This document shows, in pieces, positions 9,752 through 19,002 of a stretch of DNA of 64,000 bases (the stretch's first letter is position 1; each line of letters begins with the position of its first letter). The stretch spans positions 1,302,001 through 1,366,000 of the forward strand of contig NZ_OZ251603.1 of NCBI RefSeq assembly GCF_965243865.1. The letters are read 5' to 3'. Below the pieces are notes generated by a model that saw only the letters and a program-made list of their open reading frames with translations, was not told where the DNA came from and did not search any database. The DNA comes from Hyphomicrobium_A sp965243865 (GTDB lineage Bacteria; Pseudomonadota; Alphaproteobacteria; Rhizobiales; Hyphomicrobiaceae). Position numbers and translations under genes: made by a program.

Positions 9752-11005
9752 ATGACCGATCTAAAATCCGACTTTCTGAAGATTCTTACCGAGCGCGGCT
9801 ACGTTCACCAGTGCTCGGACCTCAGCGCCCTAGATGATCTGGCCGCCAAGCGCGAGATTATCGCTTACGTCGGATATGACTGCACCGCGCCCTCGCTCCA
9901 CGTCGGCCATCTGCTCTCTATCATGATGCTGCACTGGCTGCAGGAGACAGGCAACAAGCCCATTGCACTCATGGGCGGTGGAACCACCCGCGTCGGCGAC
10001 CCCTCGGGCCGCGATGAGACGCGCAAGCTGCTGACCTACGACCAGATCGACGCCAACAAAGAGCAGATCAAGACCACGTTCGCCAAGTTCCTCCGCTTCG
10101 GCGACGGCAAAACCGACGCCGCGATGGTCGACAACGCCGAATGGCTGACCCGGCTCAACTACATCGAGATGCTGCGCGACGTCGGCCGTCACTTCTCGAT
10201 CAACCGCATGTTGACGATGGACTCGGTGAAGCTCCGCCTCGACCGCGAGCAGGAGCTGTCGTTCATCGAGTTCAACTACATGATCCTTCAGTCCTACGAC
10301 TACGTCGAACTAGCCCGCCGCTACGGCTGCAACCTGCAAATGGGCGGCTCCGATCAGTGGGGCAACATCGTCAACGGCATCGACCTCGGCCGCCGCATGG
10401 GCACGCATCAGCTCTACGCGCTGACGTGCCCGCTACTCACCACCTCGTCCGGCGCCAAGATGGGCAAGACCGCCGCCGGCGCCGTGTGGCTCAACGAGGC
10501 CCAGCTCTCGGCCTATGACTACTGGCAGTTCTGGCGAAACACCGAGGACGCCGACGTCGAGCGCTTCCTGAAACTCTTCACCACCCTTCCGATGAGCGAG
10601 ATCGCCAAACTGGCGGCGCTTCAGGGTGCGGAGATCAACGAGGCGAAAAAGACTCTCGCCACCGAGGCGACAGCCCTGATGCATGGCCGCCACAAAGCCG
10701 AAGCCGCGGCCGACACCGCGCGCAAGACGTTTGAGCAAGGCACCACCGCCGAAGGCCTGCCCACTGTCGAGATCAGCAAGGGCGAATTCGCTGCCGGCCT
10801 CGGCGTGCTGTCTGCGTTCGTGCAGGCGGGCCTCGTCAAATCGAACGGCGAAGCGCGCCGGCAGATTCAGGGCGGCGGCCTCAAGGTCAACGATCAACCC
10901 GTCTCCGACGAGAAGGCGCACCTGAGCCTCGACGACGCCACCGCTGACGGCGCCATCAAGCTCTCACTCGGCAAAAAGAAGCACGTGCTGCTGAAGCCCG
11001 TCTGA
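9752..11005 (+). CDS. tyrS: Tyrosyl-tRNA synthetase
   Basis: Class I aminoacyl-tRNA synthetase charging tRNA-Tyr in the cytoplasm. HIGH motif HVGHL (50-54), tyrosine-pocket residues in YVGYDCTAPSLHVGH and SDQWGN, KMSKS variant KMGKT, and a C-terminal S4 RNA-binding domain (ARRQIQGGGLKVN) are all present. The 417-residue length fits. The ATG at 9752 is used because residues upstream are not family-like and overlap the divergent anmK leader. It ends 71 bases before a convergent gene, with a perfect hairpin between. Confidence 0.96.
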   Translation: MTDLKSDFLKILTERGYVHQCSDLSALDDLAAKREIIAYVGYDCTAPSLHVGHLLSIMMLHWLQETGNKPIALMGGGTTRVGDPSGRDETRKLLTYDQIDANKEQIKTTFAKFLRFGDGKTDAAMVDNAEWLTRLNYIEMLRDVGRHFSINRMLTMDSVKLRLDREQELSFIEFNYMILQSYDYVELARRYGCNLQMGGSDQWGNIVNGIDLGRRMGTHQLYALTCPLLTTSSGAKMGKTAAGAVWLNEAQLSAYDYWQFWRNTEDADVERFLKLFTTLPMSEIAKLAALQGAEINEAKKTLATEATALMHGRHKAEAAADTARKTFEQGTTAEGLPTVEISKGEFAAGLGVLSAFVQAGLVKSNGEARRQIQGGGLKVNDQPVSDEKAHLSLDDATADGAIKLSLGKKKHVLLKPV

Positions 11006-11040
11006 GGCACACCGGTCCGGCCCCAAGAGACGTCTACGGG

Positions 11041-11063
11041 CGACCGCCGTATCGCGGCGGTCG
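11041..11063. terminator. Hairpin between convergent tyrS and AsmA-like gene
   Basis: Perfect 9-bp stem CGACCGCCG/CGGCGGTCG with a 5-base loop lies midway between the two stop codons. It lacks a T-tract on either strand, so intrinsic termination may be weak. It could equally act as a 3'-end stabiliser. Confidence 0.45.
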
Positions 11064-11076
11064 ACGGCCGTTCAGC

Positions 11077-14000
11077 TCAGCGTTTCTTCGTCGGCGGGGA
11101 CACGGTCTGCGACGACCATCCATCGATCGTCTCGTTGCCGATGACCGTTCCGGGCGCCGCAGTCTGTCCCTCATCGCCCGGCTTGCCGATGGTCGACGAC
11201 GCGCGCACACCCGAAGTCGTGTTATCGCCGAGACCATCGTCGCGGCGCTGCACCTTCGGATCGAACGGCGTCATCTGGAAGATGTCGCGGAAGATGCCCG
11301 GTGCCAGCATCGAGAACGGATTGACGATGACCTCCGGCCGATCCATCGAGCCCTGGATGGCGAACGTAATCCCTGAAATGCCTTCGCACTTCGGCCCGGT
11401 GATGATCTGCCCGAACAGCGGGATTTCACACAGCGCGCTGTTCAGCCCTTGCAGCGGAACGTACGTACCGCCCAAATTAACCTGGCGCATTTTGTAATCG
11501 ACTTTGCCGCGGATCGACGCGCCCAGCATCGGTCCGCGCAGTTGCGAGTCGCTCATCACGAACTGACCGTAGCCGACTGAGAAGGGCACCTTCATCAGCG
11601 TGAAGTCGAACACTTCGCGCGTTACGCGCTTCGCGCGCCGGCCCGACCCGCCGTCGATCGCCGGCCTTCCGTCATCCGCCCCGGAGAACACCTCCGACAC
11701 GACAGGGTCGCCGAGAATACGGAATTGCTCAACCCAGAGGATGCCGGTCTTCTCCGCCGCGCCCTTACCTTCCATGTTGACTTCGAGGCGTACGCGGCCG
11801 CCTTGGATGTTTGGATAGAAGTCTATCAGCTTGAGCGCCTGACCGGCGTCGGTAGAATCCGCGTACAGCTTCCGCGGCTGGCCGGGATCCTGGCGCATTA
11901 CCACCGCAAGCGGCTGCCCGCCATCGAGCGTGGAGCGCGCATCGAGCGCCACCAGTTTTTCGCCCCGCTTCGACAGCTTCACCTTCACGTTGCGCAGCGA
12001 CACCTCGTGATGTCCGATCACGGTGCCGATCTCTGCGTCGACGTCCATTCCCTCGCGCGGGTCTTTGGGCTTTGGAGCATTTTCGGTAAGCTGACCCAGC
12101 GAGAACAGCGACTTGAAGAAGTTGCGCCCGTCGAACGTCGGGCCGCGCACCTTCACCTTCCAGATATCGTTCGAGTTGAGCGTACCCTCGACTTCCATGC
12201 GCGTTACGACGTTGAGCGAGAAGTCCGGGAAGTGAAACTCGCGCAGCCGGTTGTCCGCACCGATCGCCAGCCAGCCCTCGATGGCGATATCGTCCCCCGC
12301 CACTTTGAAGTTCTGCAGCTCGGTCCTGTGAGTCTTTCCGCGCACGATATCGCATTGCAAGTTCGCCGGACGCCCGGGCGGCTTGCGCCACGCAACACCC
12401 TCCAGCAGGAGATCAGCGCTGGTCAGGTCGCCGTGCAACTGGATCAGCTGCTCGCCGCTCGCGTCATGGCCTATCGTCACCTCGATAGGCACCACGCCCT
12501 GCACGATGCTGTTGATGTCGAGGCCAAGCTGATTGCGATCCGTGTTGTCGAGCGTCGCGCTCAGGCGCAGCGGTGGCTGTTTATCGGCAGGCGCGTCGAA
12601 GATGCGCTGCCATCCCAGCTTCGCCAGCACACCGTTGATCAGCATCTGCCCGTTCGCACCGGCAGCCTTCTCGCTGATGTCGAAATCAATGCTCGCGCTT
12701 TGCACCTGATAGCTGTCGGCGATCTTCTTCACGCGGCCGTCGAAGAGACGCCCCTTGCCGTCGATCTTCACCGAGCCGTCTGGCAGGTCCGCCAGCAGCG
12801 GCAGGTTGATCTTGAATTGCGCTTCGAATTTTCCGTCTATGCCATCGCGCGGCAGCCCGGTCTCTTCCAGGAACGCCGGACGCGAATGACCGATGAGGTC
12901 GAGCACGTTTCCAACGTTCGTTTGGGAGGCAAAGACCACCTCACCCGTCGGCACTTCACTCATGATATCGACAGCGGTGAAGCGGCCGTCCGAAAGCGGC
13001 AGCTGCCGGTCCGGAGCCAGCACCATTCCGGCCTCCGGGATCGTCACCTCCAGAGAATCGTTCTCGATCCGCGCCGTCACGTGGTTTGAAACGACAGGCG
13101 GCAGTTCGTCAATGACGCGCAGCTCGACATCAGCGACATCCATCAGAAACGACAACTGATGCTCTCGCGTGCCGACGCTTGCCTCCGGCGCCATCTGCGC
13201 ACCGCTGACGAAGCGGAACTTGGCGCCCTGAACGGACGCACGATCCACCCGCTCACCGATCCACTCGCGCGCACCCGGCGCGACCGCCTTCGGCCAGAGC
13301 GCCTTCAGCGTGTTGAGAGCCATCGGCCCGATCGTGCCTTCAAGCCGCGTGCTCGTCGGTTCCGCACCTGCAACGAGGCTGCCCGACATGCTGATCACCG
13401 CGCCGCCCGCACGCAGCACGAATTCGTCGAGCTCCACCGCTCCCCTGTGCGGCTCAATTTTGCCGCTCGCACGCCATTCCTCTAGCGCCACCGGCGCGAC
13501 CTTGAATTCCTCGGCTGCAAACGAGCCGTCCTTGGCGCGAAGTTGATACGCCCACGAAGGATGCTCGGCGTTTGGATCATCGGCCTGCGCCACACCAGAA
13601 ATCGTCACGCGGCTTCCGCGCCAGCTCAGCGTGGATGGTGAGAGCATGACTTTCTCGGCCGCCCCGTCATAGGCGAGCTTGATCGAACCTCCATCGACTT
13701 CCAGCGGCGCTTCGGGCAACGCCGGCAACTTTATGCTTCCGTGGCCAAGCGACAATGCCAGCGCCGCCGAACGAACATCACCGTCACTCGTCAATTCAAG
13801 GGTTGCCTCGCCGTCGACGGGCAGATCCAGCGCCTGCAGCAAACTGAGTTCCGGCACGGTGCCCGCGATACTGCGCGGCACCAGGCCATTCACCGACGTC
13901 TTGAGATTGAGCGTACGGCTCCGCTCCGATTCATCGGTCTCGAACTTCAATTCCCACGGCTTGCCACCTGCGGCTACGACCATGGCCCGGCCGGTGATGA

Positions 14001-14844
14001 TGCTCCTCGTGCGCCCATGCATCAACCCGATGTTCAGCGACGGCACGCGCCATTCTGTATTGCGCCCGGCGTAGTCGAGCATCAGCGTCGCGTTGCGCAG
14101 TCCGAACTCGCGCAAGTAAGAAGTGGCATCGAGACGCTGTCGCGCGCGTGACGACATATCCGTCAGCACACGGGCAAGATCGATGCGCTTCAGCGGTCCC
14201 ATCGCCTCCGCGGCCGGAGCAGATGACGCCGAACGCGCCACGGGCACCGGCGCCGGCGTCGCGAACGGGCCGCTAGAAGGCTCGCGTTCGTCGCCGGTCG
14301 CGTCGCGCGGCACCGGCTTTGAAAAGCTCAGCGCCAGCCCTCCCTTCTCCGAATAGAAAAGAAATAGCCGCGGCTCGATCAGCTCAATGCGCGCCGGGAC
14401 TACGCGCATCGACCACAGCGCTGGCGTCGAAATCTCGACTGCGGCAAACGGCGCTGAAGCAACGACATCGCCATCGACCTCGTGCACACGCACATTGCTG
14501 AGACGGAATTCCAGCCCGCCGGTTTCCGACAGCGATACGACGGCATCGTCGATGCGCACGGTATTGCCGCCGAGTTCAGCGTTGATGCCCCTCTCGATCG
14601 GCTCGACTAGAAATTCGAGCGAGACAGGGCCATGAAGCAACCGCACGTATCCCAGTCCGGCCACGAGCAGAGCCAGGATTAGAAACGGCGCAAGAATGAA
14701 CACCGATCGACCGACGCCGTGCAGCACATGATCGCAAGCGACGGCAGCCGTCGTCACGGAGCGCTTCAGGTTCGAGGCCGGCGGTTCCGGTGCTCGCGGC
14801 GCTGTGCGGCCGGTCTGTGTTTTTGGTCTTCCGGTCGTCTGCAA
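11077..14844 (-). CDS. Giant AsmA-like/DUF3971 (YhdP-type) envelope protein
   Basis: 1,255-residue protein with a single N-terminal membrane segment (about residues 50-75, FILAPFLILALLVAGLGYV). A very long beta-rich periplasmic region follows and ends in an AsmA-like C-terminal domain (PLQGLNSALCEIPLFGQIITG). Proteins of this kind (YhdP, TamB, AsmA) span the periplasm and are linked to lipid transport between membranes. Placement here rests on architecture. Residues 1-45 are basic and cytosolic, and a low-complexity stretch lies near residues 185-215. It is convergent with tyrS and divergent from the Bcp gene. Confidence 0.82.
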   Translation of the reverse strand: MQTTGRPKTQTGRTAPRAPEPPASNLKRSVTTAAVACDHVLHGVGRSVFILAPFLILALLVAGLGYVRLLHGPVSLEFLVEPIERGINAELGGNTVRIDDAVVSLSETGGLEFRLSNVRVHEVDGDVVASAPFAAVEISTPALWSMRVVPARIELIEPRLFLFYSEKGGLALSFSKPVPRDATGDEREPSSGPFATPAPVPVARSASSAPAAEAMGPLKRIDLARVLTDMSSRARQRLDATSYLREFGLRNATLMLDYAGRNTEWRVPSLNIGLMHGRTRSIITGRAMVVAAGGKPWELKFETDESERSRTLNLKTSVNGLVPRSIAGTVPELSLLQALDLPVDGEATLELTSDGDVRSAALALSLGHGSIKLPALPEAPLEVDGGSIKLAYDGAAEKVMLSPSTLSWRGSRVTISGVAQADDPNAEHPSWAYQLRAKDGSFAAEEFKVAPVALEEWRASGKIEPHRGAVELDEFVLRAGGAVISMSGSLVAGAEPTSTRLEGTIGPMALNTLKALWPKAVAPGAREWIGERVDRASVQGAKFRFVSGAQMAPEASVGTREHQLSFLMDVADVELRVIDELPPVVSNHVTARIENDSLEVTIPEAGMVLAPDRQLPLSDGRFTAVDIMSEVPTGEVVFASQTNVGNVLDLIGHSRPAFLEETGLPRDGIDGKFEAQFKINLPLLADLPDGSVKIDGKGRLFDGRVKKIADSYQVQSASIDFDISEKAAGANGQMLINGVLAKLGWQRIFDAPADKQPPLRLSATLDNTDRNQLGLDINSIVQGVVPIEVTIGHDASGEQLIQLHGDLTSADLLLEGVAWRKPPGRPANLQCDIVRGKTHRTELQNFKVAGDDIAIEGWLAIGADNRLREFHFPDFSLNVVTRMEVEGTLNSNDIWKVKVRGPTFDGRNFFKSLFSLGQLTENAPKPKDPREGMDVDAEIGTVIGHHEVSLRNVKVKLSKRGEKLVALDARSTLDGGQPLAVVMRQDPGQPRKLYADSTDAGQALKLIDFYPNIQGGRVRLEVNMEGKGAAEKTGILWVEQFRILGDPVVSEVFSGADDGRPAIDGGSGRRAKRVTREVFDFTLMKVPFSVGYGQFVMSDSQLRGPMLGASIRGKVDYKMRQVNLGGTYVPLQGLNSALCEIPLFGQIITGPKCEGISGITFAIQGSMDRPEVIVNPFSMLAPGIFRDIFQMTPFDPKVQRRDDGLGDNTTSGVRASSTIGKPGDEGQTAAPGTVIGNETIDGWSSQTVSPPTKKR

Positions 14845-15095
14845 GTCCGGCCCCTAGACAGTGTCGGGATGCTCCACATCCCGAGTGCAAACAACAAGAA
14901 ACGGGATGTCCGCGCAACCACCCCGCGCGTCACCCTCCGACGCACTACAATATGGGTCGCGCGCGCCCCTCAACTCTGCACACGCCGTCCCTTGCGCGGC
15001 TTTCGCTGCGCCGCTAAGCCTCAGGCACAGCGGAATTTGTTGTCGTGTGACCGGTCCACGTGCACGTGGAAAAGCGACAAAAGAAAGGCATCTCG

Positions 15096-15566
15096 GTGAC
15101 CATCGAAGAAGGCTCCCCGGCCCCCGATTTTGCGCTCCCCGACAGCGATGGCAAGACTGTCGAGCTTTCGGACCTGAAGGGACATCAGGTCGTCATCTAC
15201 TTTTACCCAAAGGACGATACGGCAGGGTGCACCACGGAGGCCAAGGACTTCACCTGCCTAGCCGACGATTTCAAGCGCGCCAAGACGACCCTTCTGGGCG
15301 TTTCTCCCGACAGCTCCGCAAGTCATCGCAAGTTTCGCGACAAGCACGAGTTGGCCGTTCGTCTGTTGTCGGATGACGGTCATCGTGTCGCGGATGCTTA
15401 CGGCGTGTGGGTGGAAAAGTCGATGTACGGGCGCAAGTACATGGGCGTGGAGCGTGCCACATTCCTGATAGATAAGGCTGGCAGGATCGCACGCATCTGG
15501 AGGAAGGTTAAGGTCAAGGGACATGCCGAAGCGGTGCTCGAAGCCGTCCGCGCGATGAAAGGTTAA
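15096..15566 (+). CDS. bcp: Bcp/PrxQ-type peroxiredoxin
   Basis: Thiol peroxidase reducing hydroperoxides. PDFALPDSDG, VIYFYPKDDTAGCTTEA with peroxidatic Cys45, and the C-terminal ATFLIDKAGRI segment mark the Bcp group. The resolving cysteine of E. coli Bcp (position 50) is absent (Lys50). A second cysteine sits at 54, so resolution may use Cys54 or an external thiol. GTG at 15096 is preferred over GTG at 15060 or 15066 because AAGAAAGG lies 7 bases upstream and the protein then starts at the family's normal point. It is divergent from the AsmA-like gene, a pairing familiar from related genomes. Confidence 0.9.
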   Translation: MTIEEGSPAPDFALPDSDGKTVELSDLKGHQVVIYFYPKDDTAGCTTEAKDFTCLADDFKRAKTTLLGVSPDSSASHRKFRDKHELAVRLLSDDGHRVADAYGVWVEKSMYGRKYMGVERATFLIDKAGRIARIWRKVKVKGHAEAVLEAVRAMKG

Positions 15567-15768
15567 GCGCGCGCCTGGTTACGTTGCACACATTTTGTGC
15601 CCGCATCGGCCAAGCAGTCGATGACCCCAGGCGGGATCTGTGCTTAGATGCCTGAACGGGGGGGGATTTCTCGGCTCGATAGCCGCACCGGATCCCCGAT
15701 TACTAATCTGTCTTCGTCTACTCCAAGACCTGTATCCGATCGTTGCGTCAGAGCAGAGGTGCACGCTT

Positions 15769-16269
15769 ATGTTGCCGAATTTCAAAAGATCCGAGTCCGA
15801 GCCGCCGAAGGTCACGCCACCCAGCTTCGCACCCGCTGCCGCACAACCCGCATCCGGCGCGCGCCCCATCGGGCTCGCTCGCACGAATGAGCGCAACGCG
15901 CCATCCGTCATCGGCCCGGATCTGACCATCAACGGCAACCTCGTCTCCAAGGGCGAAGTACAAATCGACGGCGAAATCCAGGGCGACATCCAAGGCACTT
16001 ACGTCGTCATTGGCGAGAAGGCCCGCATCACCGGCGGCATCGTCGCTGAAGAGATCGTCGTCCGCGGCCACGTCATGGGCTCGGTGCGCGGCAAGCGCGT
16101 CATGCTTCAGTCGTCCAGCCACGTCGAGGGTGACATCTTCCATCAGGCACTGGCCATCGAGCAGGGCGCATTCTTCGAGGGCAAATCGCGCCGCTCGGAG
16201 GATCCCACCGCCGAGGCCGCTCGGCCTGAGATTCCTTCGTCGCTCACCAGCGCCGGCCTGAGCAGCTAA
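15769..16269 (+). CDS. Bactofilin-family cytoskeletal protein
   Basis: 166-residue protein with a central right-handed beta-helix (about residues 45-140) made of short repeats such as GPDLTINGNL, GEVQIDGEIQGDI, YVVIGEKARI and HVEGDIFHQALAIEQGAFFEG. Flexible proline-rich and Ser/Glu-rich tails lie on either side, the standard bactofilin layout. Bactofilins polymerise without nucleotide and localise cell-wall enzymes or mark poles and stalks. AGAGGT lies 8 bases before the ATG, which favours this start over longer frames. No M23 peptidase gene, its frequent partner, is adjacent. Confidence 0.93.
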   Translation: MLPNFKRSESEPPKVTPPSFAPAAAQPASGARPIGLARTNERNAPSVIGPDLTINGNLVSKGEVQIDGEIQGDIQGTYVVIGEKARITGGIVAEEIVVRGHVMGSVRGKRVMLQSSSHVEGDIFHQALAIEQGAFFEGKSRRSEDPTAEAARPEIPSSLTSAGLSS

Positions 16270-16331
16270 CGAGCGCTGCTAGCGGGCCTCTTGACGCCGC
16301 TGGCCCACTCCAGAGCGCACAAGAACACTAT

Positions 16332-16371
16332 GAGCCCCGGCGCGGATACCGCAGCCGGGGCTTTCATTTTT
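16332..16371. terminator. Rho-independent terminator after bactofilin gene
   Basis: GAGCCCCGGC and GCCGGGGCTT form a strong GC stem followed by TTTCATTTTT on the plus strand, 62 bases after the bactofilin stop. It lies between convergent genes and may serve the minus-strand gene too, although the T-run is on the plus side. Confidence 0.85.
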
Positions 16372-16401
16372 CCGCATGCATCAAAAGTCGCTTCGGGCGC
16401 G

Positions 16402-19002
16402 TCAGGCAGCCACCCGCTCGGCGTTCCACTCCGCCAGCGCGATACGGCGCCCGCCTAACTCGTCGAAATCGCGCTCGCGGCAGCTCAGCACCAGCACTTG
16501 GTGGCTCTTTGCTGCGAGCTGCAGCGCCTGGAAAAGTCTCTTGAGACGGCCGTCATCACTGTTCACCACCGCGTCATCGATGATCAGCGGCGCAGGCGTG
16601 CCCGTGTCCGCGAGAAGCTGCGCGAACGCCAGCCGGACGAGCAGACCCAACTGCTCCTGCGTCCCGCCACTCAGCCGCGCGAACTCTTCGCGCACGCCGC
16701 GGCGCTCGAGCGCCTGTGGCGCCAGATCCTCACCCAGCACAAGATCTGCCTCGGACCACATGAGTTGCAGATACGGCGCCAGCCGGCCGACCACCGGCCG
16801 CGCGAAACGATCTCGCGTGCGGTTCGCCGCTGCGTCCAGCTCCTTCATCAGAAGCAGCAAAGCTTGAGCTTCCTGCTGCAGGTCGGCGCAGCGCGCCTCC
16901 GCCTGCCCGCAGAGCGCTTCGAGTTCCTCAACGCGCGCTTCGACGTCTTCGGCCCTATCGGACTTCAGCTCGCCCAGCAGGCCGATCTCCGTCTCACGCA
17001 ACGCCGAGATTTCTCCCCGCGCTTTATCATCGGCGATACGCGCAGCCTCGGCCACCTTCTGCAATGCACTGACGTGTGCCTCATCAGGGGACTTCTCACG
17101 CCACGCGGCAGCCTCCAGCACTGCGACATTCAAAGTCTCGCGCGCAGCTCCCAGCGCCGCCCGTCGTTCCGCTAGGGCCGTCGCGCGCGCCTCTGGCGCC
17201 CCCAACTCCTCGCTCAAGCTGACGATATCCGCCGCGTTGCTGTTGGCCTGCGCACGCAGCGTCAACCACTCGTCGCGTGCCTGGCCCTCGACGGTTTCTG
17301 CCTCGGCCAGCGTCGCTTCCGCCTCGGCGAGGGCGTCCTGCGTTTCGATCGCCTGTGCATCGATGTCATCCGTAGATCCGGCAACATCCGATGCAGCAAC
17401 AGTTGCCGACAATTCCGCATGCGACTGCTGAAGGCTCTGGATACCTTCGCGCGCGACCATCTTCAGCCGTTCCGAAACCTCCGCCAGACGCGCTTCACCG
17501 TCACGCCGCTCTGCGAGCAAGCGCTCGGCTTCTTCCAGCGAGCGGGCACCGACACCACGCAGCAGTTCGTCGAGACGAGCGCGATGGGCTGCAAGCGCAT
17601 CCTCATCGCGCTCCACATCGTCCGACTGTCCCGGCTCGATCGTCAGCACGCCGACGCCGGCGATCTCCAGTCTGATCGGACGCGTCGGCTGCAGCACTTC
17701 GCCATCGCCGAGCACACGCCCGTCAAGCCTCACCCTACCTGCGCCGCCATCCGCATATGTAAGGCTCACACGCGGAGCCGATGCAGAAAGGCGCGCTTCC
17801 AGCCTCAGGATGCTTGAAGCCTCGCGCCGCGCTGCTTCGATCATTCGCTCATCGGCGGCATTGCCGTTGAGAGCCTGCACCAGCTGAACACGCTCCGCCT
17901 CCGCAGCGCGCGCGGCCTCCAGACGCAGCGACAGCTCGGCCAGCCGATCCCTGCGTGCCAGTGCCTGCCGGTCACGTTCGAGCCCGGTAAGCACCCCCTT
18001 CAGGGCGTCGCGCTTCTGCCGCGCATCTTTCGTTTTCTGAACGCAGGCAACGCCGCGCGCTTCGCAGGCTGCAAGCAGCGGCGCGGTCTTCGCAGCCGCC
18101 GCCTCGCGCTGCGCCAGAACGTCGATCCGCCGCTCCAGCGCTTCCAGCAGCGCCTGGGCCGCTGCAAGCTGCTTCTGGCCACCCTCGACGGCAGCCTCCG
18201 CGAGCTTCAGTTTCTCGCGCGCCTTCTGCGCTTCCTCGAACGCGCGTTGCGCACTCTCCCTATCGCGCTGACGTACCTTGGCGGTATCGGCATCGCCAAT
18301 TTCGGCAAGCCTCACGCGCACATCCTGCAGCGCCTCCAGCCGATCGAGCGCCCGCTTAAGGCGTTCTCTCGCATCGTCCCTCTGCTTCGCGAGATCGTCG
18401 CGCCGGTCTATCGCTGCCTTCAGAGCGCCCGCGGGACGCGGCGGATTGTGGCTCGTTACCAGGCCGGCAAGCTCAGATTTCACACGCCCGGCAACGTACC
18501 GGGCAGCGCTGCCGTCGGCGACGTTCTCAACTTCGCTTTCGATGGCAGTCATGAACGTGGCACCGCCGGTCTTCACCGGCGCCATGCTGGCAAGCGCTTC
18601 CCCCTGAGCGACGCACAGCAAAGCAAAATGCCCAGTGCCGCCAAGCAGCTTGCCAAGCAGCGTCTCCGCATCCCCGCCGCGCGAAACTTGCCCGGTCGAC
18701 AGATCGTGCAGTTCGGCCGACCGCGTTGACAGGTATTGCTTGCGCAGCCGCCAAGGACGTCCCTGCACGTCGAGATCGAGCTCGATCAACGGCGCACCGC
18801 CCGAATAAGGACGCAGCTCCTCGATCTCCTGCTTCTTCGACGTATGCGGCAGGAACAGCGCAGTGTTCACGGCACGCAGGATCGTGGACTTGCCAAGCTC
18901 ATTGGGGCCCGCAAGCACATCGAGGCCGCCCGTCAGACCTTCGAGCGCAACCGGTGTACTGAAGCGGCCAACCTCTTTCAGGCGAATGGCGCGGATTTTC
19001 AT
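16402..19002 (-). CDS. SMC/Rad50-like ATPase (YhaN type)
   Basis: 866-residue Rad50/SbcC-like ATPase. Walker A is GPNELGKST (32-40), two long coiled-coil arms occupy roughly 180-380 and 470-700, and the C-terminal half-site has LSGGTQEQLGLLVRLA and Walker B PLIIDDAVVNSDD. No CxxC zinc hook is seen between the arms. Instead a short beta-rich segment (about residues 395-450, VSLTYADGG to VGVLTIEPG) sits there, as in the YhaN family. It overlaps the nuclease gene upstream by 4 bases (ATGA), so the two should form a nuclease-ATPase complex for DNA end processing. Confidence 0.86.
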   Translation of the reverse strand: MKIRAIRLKEVGRFSTPVALEGLTGGLDVLAGPNELGKSTILRAVNTALFLPHTSKKQEIEELRPYSGGAPLIELDLDVQGRPWRLRKQYLSTRSAELHDLSTGQVSRGGDAETLLGKLLGGTGHFALLCVAQGEALASMAPVKTGGATFMTAIESEVENVADGSAARYVAGRVKSELAGLVTSHNPPRPAGALKAAIDRRDDLAKQRDDARERLKRALDRLEALQDVRVRLAEIGDADTAKVRQRDRESAQRAFEEAQKAREKLKLAEAAVEGGQKQLAAAQALLEALERRIDVLAQREAAAAKTAPLLAACEARGVACVQKTKDARQKRDALKGVLTGLERDRQALARRDRLAELSLRLEAARAAEAERVQLVQALNGNAADERMIEAARREASSILRLEARLSASAPRVSLTYADGGAGRVRLDGRVLGDGEVLQPTRPIRLEIAGVGVLTIEPGQSDDVERDEDALAAHRARLDELLRGVGARSLEEAERLLAERRDGEARLAEVSERLKMVAREGIQSLQQSHAELSATVAASDVAGSTDDIDAQAIETQDALAEAEATLAEAETVEGQARDEWLTLRAQANSNAADIVSLSEELGAPEARATALAERRAALGAARETLNVAVLEAAAWREKSPDEAHVSALQKVAEAARIADDKARGEISALRETEIGLLGELKSDRAEDVEARVEELEALCGQAEARCADLQQEAQALLLLMKELDAAANRTRDRFARPVVGRLAPYLQLMWSEADLVLGEDLAPQALERRGVREEFARLSGGTQEQLGLLVRLAFAQLLADTGTPAPLIIDDAVVNSDDGRLKRLFQALQLAAKSHQVLVLSCRERDFDELGGRRIALAEWNAERVAA

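Noticed and set aside
11725..13089. 454-codon plus-strand frame opposite the AsmA-like gene
   Set aside because: Shadow frame; the minus-strand protein has signal/anchor and AsmA-like end, whereas this frame has none.
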